Source: an uncultured Oscillospiraceae bacterium (lineage in GTDB: Bacteria; Bacillota; Clostridia; Oscillospirales; Ruminococcaceae). From it: DNA of 39,942 nucleotides. The DNA lies in the NCBI GenBank assembly GCA_949282975.1, contig CASDQY010000055.1, positions 1 through 39,942 of the forward strand. The letters run 5' to 3'. A model generated the notes under the pieces. The model was not told the DNA's origin. It saw only the letters and a program-made list of their open reading frames with translations, and did no database searches. Below, piece after piece: positions 34,549 through 39,942 of this stretch; position 1 is the stretch's first letter; every line of letters begins with the position of its first letter. The translations under genes were made by a program, and so were the position numbers.

Positions 34549-35106
34549 ATGTCAAAAATATTTTCTTTATGCCTTTATCATACTTCATTTGCTCCACTTT
34601 GGATATCGATACTGTTTATCGACATAAAGAGCTGCATTGAAAATCCGTCAAACCGATGGACGGAGTACATCAGCATTGGCTGTATTTTAATATCCTGCCT
34701 TATAGCGTTAATTGTGCTGCTGGTGGCATTATGTACCAATGGAAAAGAGGGTACAACGCCACACAAAGTGATATCGGCAGCCGAAGAAAAAACAATTACT
34801 GCAGAGTATTTGCTTTCATATATTCTTCCTTTATTTGCTTTCGATTTTACCCAATGGAGTCAGGTTGTTCTATTCTTAATTTTTTATCTAACATTAGCCT
34901 TTCTCTGCATTCGTCATAACTATTTCAGCGTGAATGTTATTCTGGAAATTGCCAGATTTCGTTTTTACACTTGCATAGTTGAGAATGAGGACGGACATCA
35001 ATTGGAACAGCAGATTTTAAGCCATCGGAGCTTAAACGGATGCATAGGAGACATTCTGTACTTAAAGTCGCTTAACAACGAATATAAATTGGATATACAA
35101 CAATAA
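34549..35106 (+). CDS. kwaA: KwaA-like membrane protein
   Basis: A 185-residue membrane protein with four predicted helices: about 5-24, 38-61, 83-99 and 105-123. A cytosolic tail of ~60 residues follows (ILEIARFRFYTCIVENEDGHQLEQ). The helix layout, size and position next to a KwaB-like gene fit KwaA, the membrane sensor of Kiwa. Sequence resemblance is from memory and weaker than for KwaB. AGAGGTGAGACAA precedes ATG 34549. The open frame continues upstream to 34477 inside kwaB, which I do not use. It ends the defence operon. Confidence 0.58.
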   Translation: MSKIFSLCLYHTSFAPLWISILFIDIKSCIENPSNRWTEYISIGCILISCLIALIVLLVALCTNGKEGTTPHKVISAAEEKTITAEYLLSYILPLFAFDFTQWSQVVLFLIFYLTLAFLCIRHNYFSVNVILEIARFRFYTCIVENEDGHQLEQQILSHRSLNGCIGDILYLKSLNNEYKLDIQQ

Positions 35107-35152
35107 AAACAACCATGCAGGAGTATATCTACTCTTACATGGTCGTTTTCTG
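35104..35152 (+). terminator. Terminator of the defence operon
   Basis: ACCATG (35112-35117) and CATGGT (35138-35143) close a stem. AAAAACA lies before it and CGTTTTC after it. Confidence 0.6.
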
Positions 35153-35195
35153 TTGTTCCGCTTGAAGATTGTCAGTCAAATTTTCTTATTTCGGC

Positions 35196-35230
35196 AAATC
35201 CCTAAGTTCAACCATCTAACGGCGGGTGTT
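35196..35230. other. attR of the integrated element
   Basis: The element arm AAATCCCTAAGTT (35196-35208) is followed by 10 bases, the shared AC (35219-35220) and the host terminator arm GGCGGGTGTT (35221-35230), then TTTGCG. Joined with attL, it restores AACACCCGCC-AC-GGCGGGTGTT as attB. Confidence 0.75.
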
Positions 35231-35251
35231 TTTGCGTAAGGGAATCATTGC

Positions 35252-36109
35252 TTATGCACATTGATTTTCTTTTCGGGGGGTAATTTGGATTTCTCCTTTG
35301 GAATTGGGATCATCTCGAATAATCTCGTCCACGGCCGGGACCTGAATCAGGCCGGAAAGCGGATTTTTAATGCTGATGACCGGTGTGGTAATCACCGCAT
35401 TGACTTCCGATTTTTCAAAGCAGAGATCTGCATCTTCCATCTCGCAGTCGATGAGTTTTAAATTCTTGCAGTAGCAGAAAGGCTGGGTGCCCTTGATCTT
35501 ACAGCGTATCAGGGTGAGGTCTTCGGAGTACCAGGCCAGGTATTCCCCATGGATGACACTGTCCCGAACCGTGACGTTTTTGGCGTGCCAAAAGGCGTCT
35601 TTGGTGTCAAACCGGCAGTGGTCAAACTCGCCGTTTTGAATGTACTGGAAAGAGTACTTTCCGGACAGATGCACATTACGAAACGTCAGGTTTTCGGAAC
35701 GCATCATAAAATATTCGCTTTCCGCCGAACTGTCCTCCATGGTGATATTTTGCACCGACCAGCCGAATTCCGGGGAGACGATGTCGCAATTTTTCATGGT
35801 GATATCGCTGCACTCCCGCAGGGCCTTGATTCCGTGAAGCTTGGTGTTTTCAATGGACGCCTGATGGGTATACCACAAAGCCGCCCGGCAAAGCGGGGTC
35901 ATTTCGCTGTCCCGGATTACCAGGCCATGATCGTGCCAAAAAGGATAGCGTAGATTAAAATAGCAATGTTGTGCCTGGATATTTCGGCTTTCCTTAAAAG
36001 CGCTTTCGCCATCCGCCGGACCGTCAAACTTGCAGTTCAAAGCCAATATATCTTCGCTGCCATACAGGGCACGTTCCTGATCAAAGGTTTGATTTTCAAT
36101 GGATTTCAT
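35252..36109 (-). CDS. DUF3737-family beta-helix protein
   Basis: A 285-residue protein of DUF3737. Repeating short strands of the pattern x-N-x-x-(I/F/V)-x-(N/D)-C-x-(I/F) (KNCDIVSPEFGWSVQN, ENLTFRNVHLSGKYSFQY, KNVTVRDSVIHGEYLAW, KNLKLIDCEMEDADLCF) indicate a right-handed parallel beta-helix. No signal peptide is seen. The function is unknown, though members often occur singly in Firmicutes. I chose ATG 36109, behind GGAGGCATTTCG. The gene was convergent with blaI before the element inserted between them, and its stop is 32 bases from attR. Confidence 0.85.
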   Translation of the reverse strand: MKSIENQTFDQERALYGSEDILALNCKFDGPADGESAFKESRNIQAQHCYFNLRYPFWHDHGLVIRDSEMTPLCRAALWYTHQASIENTKLHGIKALRECSDITMKNCDIVSPEFGWSVQNITMEDSSAESEYFMMRSENLTFRNVHLSGKYSFQYIQNGEFDHCRFDTKDAFWHAKNVTVRDSVIHGEYLAWYSEDLTLIRCKIKGTQPFCYCKNLKLIDCEMEDADLCFEKSEVNAVITTPVISIKNPLSGLIQVPAVDEIIRDDPNSKGEIQITPRKENQCA

Positions 36110-36182
36110 CGAAATGCCTCCTGAGTTATTTTGTGTTTCTTCCCGGCCGGGCAATCTCCGCCAAACCCGGGAGTACTATACC

Positions 36183-36211
36183 AGTATAGAACAGTTTCTT
36201 AAAAAAGGCAA
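36183..36211 (-). promoter_or_regulatory. Promoter of the DUF3737 gene
   Basis: On the minus strand TTGCCT (36206-36211), 17 bases and TATACT (36183-36188), leaving a leader of about 70 bases. Confidence 0.65.
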
Positions 36212-36295
36212 ATACCTATTTCGGATGCAGGTCAATAGCCAAAACGAATGGCAAGGCAAATAAAAGAAAGGAACCTCACAAATGAGCCAAAGAGA

Positions 36296-36320
36296 GAACC
36301 GGCGCCTAAGGCGCCGGTTC
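36296..36320 (-). terminator. pnp terminator hairpin, distal copy
   Basis: GAACCGGCGCC, loop of 3, GGCGCCGGTTC. On the minus strand it is followed by TCTCTTT, which looks like the original terminator tail. It is a near-identical copy of the hairpin at 36684-36708, differing by one loop base. Confidence 0.7.
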
Positions 36321-36683
36321 AGATTGTCGAGAAAATGTTTCGCAATCTCCTTCGTCGCTTTTTGCGCAAACTCCTCTGCAGATTGCCTGCAATCAGCCTC
36401 ACTTCATAGGAAAGGATGAAAAAAGGAACGCCGGGACAAAGGCTTCCCCCCAAGGGGGAAGCTGGCGCCACAGGCGGCTGATGAGGGGAAAAGTGGAATT
36501 TTTCACTCACACAAACCATGAAATACAGCAAAAAATTGTCTACTACATTTTCCTGAGATGAAATCGTTTCATCCGTACCGCCACCTCATCAGTCAAGGCT
36601 ACGCCTTGACAGCTTCCCCTCAAGGGGAAGCCTTTGCCGGATCGGTTTGCAGAAAAGCAAAATAGAAGGTTTCTCAACAGTCA
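36321..36683. mobile_element. Inverted-repeat element inserted at the pnp terminator
   Basis: Left end AGATTGTCGAGAAA (36321-36334) and right end TTTCTCAACAGTCA (36670-36683) are imperfect inverted repeats, matching the ends of the element after blaI. The body differs from that copy, apart from short shared strings (AAACTC, CCTGCAA), and has been split by another repeat (36437-36636). No gene is supported. Two copies of the pnp terminator hairpin flank it. Confidence 0.6.
36437..36636. mobile_element. Palindromic GGCTTCCCC-type MITE, nested copy
   Basis: About 200 bp with ends CAAAGGCTTCCCCCC and its inverse AAGGGGAAGCCTTTG. Each arm contains subsidiary hairpins (CTTCCCC/GGGGAAG, GGCGCC-ACA-GGCGGC or the CAAGGC stem) and a TGATGAGG box. 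The centre is AT-rich and non-coding. A second copy lies at 39674-39816. It lies inside the larger inverted-repeat element and is therefore the later insertion. Confidence 0.75.
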
Positions 36684-36708
36684 GAACCGGCGCCTCAGGC
36701 GCCGGTTC
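36684..36708 (-). terminator. pnp terminator hairpin, proximal copy
   Basis: GAACCGGCGCC (36684-36694), loop TCA, GGCGCCGGTTC (36698-36708), 15 bases beyond the pnp stop. It now lacks a T-tract, because the inverted-repeat element follows it on the minus strand. Confidence 0.75.
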
Positions 36709-36723
36709 TTTCAGGAAAGGGAA

Positions 36724-38847
36724 TCAATCCTTTTCTTTGTTTTTCTTTCTGGCGTTCATTTCGTTAATGGCATCTTTCCGGGAGAAATTCAGCCGTCCCT
36801 GGTCGTCGATTTCCGTAACCTTAACGATGATCTGATCTCCCACGCTTACCACGTCTTCCACCCGGTTGACCCGATGGTTTTCCAGCTGAGAAATGTGAAC
36901 CAAGCCTTCCACGCCGGGAGCAATTTCCACAAAGGCGCCGAAGTTCATCAGCCGGGTCACCACGCCGGAGTACAGACCGCCGATTTCGGGGCCGTTGGCA
37001 ATGGTCTCCACGATAAAGAGGGCCTGCTTGCAGCCTTCCATATCCAGGCCGGAAATGACGCACAAACCGTCGTCGTTGATATCAATCTTGCAATCGCACT
37101 CAGCGCAGATTTTTTGAATCACACTGCCGCCCTTGCCGATGACATCTTTGATCTTGTCCACCGGCACCATCGTCTGCATAACCTTGGGCGCATACTTGCT
37201 GACCTCCGGACGGGGCTTATCAATGGCCTTGGCCATGACCTCATCCAAAATATAGAGGCGGGCTTTCCGTGTCTTTTCAAAGGCTTCCTTGATGATGTCC
37301 ATGGTCAGGCCATCCACCTTGATGTCCACCTGAATGGCGGTAATGCCGTTGTGGGTGCCGCCCACCTTAAAGTCCATATCGCCGTAGAAGTCCTCCAGGC
37401 CCTGGATATCCACCATGGTGGTAAAGGTGCCGTCCTTCTTGGTAATCAGGCCGCAGGAGATCCCTGCCACAGGGGTGCGGATGGGTACACCGGCATCCAT
37501 CAGCGCCAGCGTGGAGCCGCAGATGGACCCCTGGGAGGTGGAGCCGTTGGAAGAAAGCACTTCGCTGACCACACGGATGGCATAGGGGAAATCCTCCAAA
37601 CTGGGCAGCACCGGCACCAGAGCCTTCTCCGCCAAAGCGCCGTGGCCGATTTCCCGACGGCCGGGGCCACGGGAAGGACGGGTTTCCCCTACACTGTAAG
37701 AGGGGAAATTATAGTGGTGCATATAGCGTTTGTGGTCGTGCTCATCCAGCCCATCCAGGTTTTGCATATCCCGGATGGAGCCAAGGGTGGCGATGGAAAG
37801 AACCTGGGTCTGGCCACGGGTAAAGAGGCCGGAACCATGCACCCGGGGCAGCAGGCCCACTTCGGCGCTGAGGGGACGGATTTCGTCCATGCCACGGCCG
37901 TCCACCCGCTTGCCTTCCAGCAGCCATTCCCGGACAATCCGCTTTTGCAGTTTATACATGCACTCATCCAGTTGGGCCTGGGCATCGGGATACTTATCGG
38001 CCAGCTGAGTGTACACCTTTTCGTAGATGGGCAGCAGCCGTTCGTCACGAACGTTTTTATCATTGGTGTCCAGGGCGACTTTCACATCGTCATAGGCGAT
38101 GGCGGACACGTCATCCAGCATTTCAAAGGGCAGATCCACGTGTTCGTATTCAAATTTGGGTTTACCTACCTGGGCCTGGATGTCGGCAATAAAGGCCACC
38201 ATCTTTTTGATCTCTTCGTGTGCCAGAGCGATGGCATCCAGCATGACGTCCTCCGGCACTTCATCGGCGCCGGCTTCGATCATGACAATCTTTTCCGCAC
38301 TGCCGGCCACAGTGAGGTTCAGTTTGCTCACCTTGCGCTGTTCGGTGATGGGGTTGAGCACAAGCTGTCCGTCCACCAAACCCACGCTGACGGTGGCAAT
38401 GGGGCCGTTGAAGGGAATATCAGAGATGGATACCGCAATGGAAGCCGCCAGGGAACCGGTAATTTCCGGAGCGTTATCCACGTCGCTGGACAGGACAGTC
38501 ATCACGATGGTGACATCGTTGCGCATATCCTTGGGGAAAAGAGGGCGCATGGGCCGGTCCACCATGCGGCTGGTGAGGGTGGCATTTTCGCTGGGCCGGG
38601 ATTCCCGCTTCAGGAAAGAGCCGGGGATTTTGCCCACGCTATACAGTTTTTCTTCGTAATCCACGCTCAGCGGGAAAAAGTCGATGCCTTCCCGGGGCTT
38701 GGCCGAAGCAGTGACATTGCCCATCACCACCGTATCGCCGTACTGCACCCAGCAGGAGCCGTTTGCCAGTTCGCAGGTTTTCCCTACGGTAACTTTCAGC
38801 GGCCGCCCGGCAAAGGTTGTTTCAAACACGTGCACTTGGTTTGCCAT
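36724..38847 (-). CDS. pnp: Polyribonucleotide nucleotidyltransferase (PNPase)
   Basis: A 707-residue phosphorolytic 3'-5' exoribonuclease that forms a trimeric ring and degrades mRNA with phosphate. Two RNase PH-like domains (about 1-225 and 310-545) are joined by a helical linker. The second contains the active-site run GSGLFTRGQTQVLS and RPSRGPGRREIGHGALAEKAL. A KH domain with IGKGG near 568 and an S1 domain near 622-692 (GLYSGVVTRLMNFGAFVEIAPGVEGLVHISQL, in parts) follow. The C-terminus is lysine-rich. AGGAGGTCCAATTT precedes the ATG. It follows rpsO, the conserved bacterial order. Confidence 0.98.
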   Translation of the reverse strand: MANQVHVFETTFAGRPLKVTVGKTCELANGSCWVQYGDTVVMGNVTASAKPREGIDFFPLSVDYEEKLYSVGKIPGSFLKRESRPSENATLTSRMVDRPMRPLFPKDMRNDVTIVMTVLSSDVDNAPEITGSLAASIAVSISDIPFNGPIATVSVGLVDGQLVLNPITEQRKVSKLNLTVAGSAEKIVMIEAGADEVPEDVMLDAIALAHEEIKKMVAFIADIQAQVGKPKFEYEHVDLPFEMLDDVSAIAYDDVKVALDTNDKNVRDERLLPIYEKVYTQLADKYPDAQAQLDECMYKLQKRIVREWLLEGKRVDGRGMDEIRPLSAEVGLLPRVHGSGLFTRGQTQVLSIATLGSIRDMQNLDGLDEHDHKRYMHHYNFPSYSVGETRPSRGPGRREIGHGALAEKALVPVLPSLEDFPYAIRVVSEVLSSNGSTSQGSICGSTLALMDAGVPIRTPVAGISCGLITKKDGTFTTMVDIQGLEDFYGDMDFKVGGTHNGITAIQVDIKVDGLTMDIIKEAFEKTRKARLYILDEVMAKAIDKPRPEVSKYAPKVMQTMVPVDKIKDVIGKGGSVIQKICAECDCKIDINDDGLCVISGLDMEGCKQALFIVETIANGPEIGGLYSGVVTRLMNFGAFVEIAPGVEGLVHISQLENHRVNRVEDVVSVGDQIIVKVTEIDDQGRLNFSRKDAINEMNARKKNKEKD

Positions 38848-38892
38848 AAATTGGACCTCCTTAGTTTCTTCAGAGAATTTGGGAAGGCCTTA

Positions 38893-38947
38893 TTTTAGCA
38901 AGAAACCCAGGGCTCTTTGCGGAAAAGTCCACGGTTTTTTGCTAAAA
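38893..38947 (-). promoter_or_regulatory. Long stem-loop in the pnp leader
   Basis: On the minus strand TTTTAGCAAAAAACC (38933-38947) pairs with GGTTTCTTGCTAAAA (38893-38907) with one mismatch, around a 25-base loop. It lies between the pnp promoter and ribosome site. In other bacteria a pnp leader hairpin is cut by RNase III for autoregulation; a similar role here is inferred. Confidence 0.6.
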
Positions 38948-38965
38948 GGAGCCGACCCAATCTAC

Positions 38966-38994
38966 ATTATAACAAAAAAAGCGGATGTACACAA
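38966..38994 (-). promoter_or_regulatory. Putative pnp promoter embedded in the rpsO terminator
   Basis: On the minus strand TTGTGT (38989-38994), exactly 17 bases and a perfect TATAAT (38966-38971). The -35 box falls in the loop and stem end of the rpsO terminator and the spacer covers its descending stem and T-tract. Confidence 0.6.
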
Positions 38995-39005
38995 TACATC
39001 CGCTT
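38972..39005 (-). terminator. rpsO intrinsic terminator
   Basis: AAGCGGATGTA and TACATCCGCTT (38979-39005) form a perfect 11-bp stem with a 5-base loop. On the minus strand it is followed by TTTTTTGTT. It separates rpsO from pnp and may be partly read through. Confidence 0.9.
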
Positions 39006-39072
39006 CAGTTTCTCAAAAGTATTTTTCGGAAAACTGATGTTGCCTGAACGTAAGCCTAACGTTGCAGAAAAA

Positions 39073-39339
39073 TTACTTCCGCAGACCCAGCTTGGCGATG
39101 CAGGCACGATACCGTTCGATGTCGGTCTTTTTCAGGTAAGCCAACAGGTTGCGGCGGTGGCCAACCATCTTCAACAGACCCCGGCGGGAGTGGTGGTCAT
39201 GGGGATGCATCTTGAAGTGCTCCTGCAAATCGTTGATGCGCTTGGTGAGAACAGCGATCTGCACTTCGGGAGAACCGGTGTCGGTTTCATGGAGCCGGTT
39301 GGCGGCAATGACTTCGTTCTTTTCTTCTTTTCTTAACAT
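39073..39339 (-). CDS. rpsO: 30S ribosomal protein S15
   Basis: An 88-residue S15, normal for the family. It binds 16S rRNA at the central-domain three-way junction. The hallmark stretch [23 protein letters not shown], the [24 protein letters not shown] rRNA-binding region and the [15 protein letters not shown] end are present. I chose ATG 39339, behind GAGGTGAAGCAT; ATG 39348 overlaps the ribosome site. The upstream leader of about 125 bases may be a regulatory site for S15 itself. Confidence 0.97.
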   Translation of the reverse strand: MLRKEEKNEVIAANRLHETDTGSPEVQIAVLTKRINDLQEHFKMHPHDHHSRRGLLKMVGHRRNLLAYLKKTDIERYRACIAKLGLRK

Positions 39340-39466
39340 ATGCTTCACCTCATTTAGTATTTACCCCGGCGCACCGTTTGCCCGGCGGCGGGGGCATGCG
39401 CTTTGTCTTAGTAAGGGGCAGGCAAAACTCCGCTTGGCGGCTTATTCCCGCAAACCATGACAAAGT
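39340..39466 (-). promoter_or_regulatory. Structured rpsO leader, candidate S15 autoregulatory RNA
   Basis: A leader of about 125 bases. Complementary strings GCGCA/TGCGC, TTTGCC/GGCAAA and CCCC/GGGG surround a GC-rich core on the minus strand (about 39355-39420), before the ribosome site. S15 binding to such leaders is known in several bacteria. I cannot match a named motif, so the role is inferred. Confidence 0.4.
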
Positions 39467-39472
39467 ACTTAT

Positions 39473-39501
39473 ACTATACCACATTTCCCCCGGCTTGTAA
39501 A
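39473..39501 (-). promoter_or_regulatory. rpsO promoter
   Basis: On the minus strand TTTACA (39496-39501), 17 bases and TATAGT (39473-39478). Confidence 0.75.
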
Positions 39502-39673
39502 CCCCTAATTTGGGGCAAGCACGGAAATCAATTTTCAAGAAAGCCCATGGAATTTATCAAAAATCACGCAATGAAAATGGCGGCATTTCCGTTGGAAAAA
39601 AGCCGGTTCTGTTATTTGCAAGATAAAATTCTCCCCTGTTTCTGCTAAAACGGTTGGAGATGAGAAACCGGTA
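39502..39673. other. Intergenic stretch with no recognised feature
   Basis: No supported gene or strong structure is seen between the rpsO promoter and the MITE. Short open frames here lack ribosome sites. Confidence 0.5.
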
Positions 39674-39816
39674 GCCTTCCCCTTGAGGGGAAGGTGTCAG
39701 CGCAAGCTGACGGATGAGGTGGGCCGATTCCCACAACTTTTCTGCTGAAAAAACTTGTTCGCTTCCACCTCATCAGTCTGGGCTTCGCCCAGCCAGCTTC
39801 CCCTCAAGGGGAAGCC
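39674..39816. mobile_element. Palindromic GGCTTCCCC-type MITE, second copy
   Basis: About 143 bp. Left arm GCCTTCCCCTTGAGGGG, then a GTCAGC-GCAA-GCTGAC hairpin and GGATGAGGTGG. The right arm is its inverse: CCACCTCATCAGTC, a CTGGGC-TTC-GCCCAG hairpin, then CTTCCCCTCAAGGGG-AAGC. It is the same family as 36437-36636 with a different, shorter centre. Non-coding. Confidence 0.8.
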
Positions 39817-39870
39817 TTTCCACCTGTGATAAAATCTCAAAATGGATTTCCGTATTAGGCAAGCAACAGC

Positions 39871-39894
39871 AAAAAGGCCCGGCGGAACGCCGGG
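39871..39894 (-). terminator. Terminator for a minus-strand gene beyond the right edge
   Basis: CCCGGCG (39878-39884), loop GAA, CGCCGGG (39888-39894). On the minus strand it is followed by CCTTTTTGC. It lies just downstream of a possible gene end at 39913. Confidence 0.75.
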
Positions 39895-39912
39895 TCTTTG
39901 GGAAAGATGAAA

Positions 39913-39942
39913 TTACATATCAATCCATTCGGAGTCTACCCA
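39913..39942 (-). CDS. Possible C-terminal end of a gene running off the right edge
   Basis: One minus frame reads WVDSEWIDM and stops at 39913-39915, 19 bases before the terminator. The other two frames have stops within the visible bases. Nine residues are too few to name a product. Confidence 0.35.
   Translation of the reverse strand, partial: WVDSEWIDM

Noticed and set aside
36634-38898. 754-codon open frame on the plus strand opposite pnp
   Set aside because: It is the antisense shadow of pnp. Its residues (many His, Gly, Val) are the usual reading of a GC-rich coding strand's complement, and no ribosome site or family match is seen.

Overview
The window looks like a chromosomal segment of a Gram-positive, low-oxygen Clostridia-type bacterium, most likely an Oscillospirales (Ruminococcaceae-like) gut commensal. 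The reasons are a T-box leader on tyrS, a single-chain glycyl-tRNA synthetase, consensus sigma-A promoters with strong GGAGG ribosome sites, the paired NifU-like/GGGtGRT genes, and abundant intergenic inverted-repeat elements of the kind seen in such genomes. No species can be named from the sequence alone.

Left host block (1-20,693). A type I cas3 gene runs off the left edge on the minus strand. Next come an acetyltransferase overlapping a large Eco57I-like DNA methyltransferase, then gapA, an orphan sensor-kinase-like ATPase, and a four-gene minus operon (prmA, a leucine-rich-repeat protein, a VWA protein and a MoxR-type AAA ATPase). These are followed by glyQS, a fusion of an XRE DNA-binding domain with an alanine-type aminotransferase, the NifU-like/GGGtGRT pair, the T-box controlled tyrS-galU operon, and a BlaI/MecI-family repressor that has no BlaR1 partner beside it.

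Integrated element (20,976-35,220, about 14.2 kb). Its ends can be placed almost to the base. Joining them recreates a symmetric attP with inverted AAATCCCTAAGTT arms around an AC dinucleotide. The flanks rejoin into a terminator-like palindrome as attB. The left arm, all on the minus strand, holds a Tn4451-type large serine recombinase (TnpX-like), TnpW, a lone HK97-fold major capsid protein, four small genes (two with zinc ribbons), a 12-copy iteron array, a P4-type primase-helicase, an excisionase-like HTH protein and a small basic protein. A divergent regulator gene shares a compact face-to-face promoter/operator region with this module. The right arm is a more AT-rich defence cargo on the plus strand: an HTH regulator, two C5 cytosine methyltransferases, a PD-(D/E)xK nuclease, and a KwaB-like plus KwaA-like (Kiwa) pair. 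No relaxase, conjugation, terminase, portal or protease gene is present. The layout resembles a phage satellite (PICI-like: integrase, excisionase, primase, iteron origin, divergent master repressor) that carries one capsid gene and a defence operon.

Right host block (35,221-39,942). A DUF3737-type beta-helix protein is followed by a repeat-rich intergenic region, then pnp and rpsO on the minus strand, and a terminator for a gene beyond the right edge. Two intergenic elements (after blaI and after pnp) share terminal inverted repeats close to CAGACTGTCGAGAAA. Each is bracketed by two near-identical copies of a locus-specific terminator hairpin, which suggests insertion at a terminator with duplication of the hairpin.
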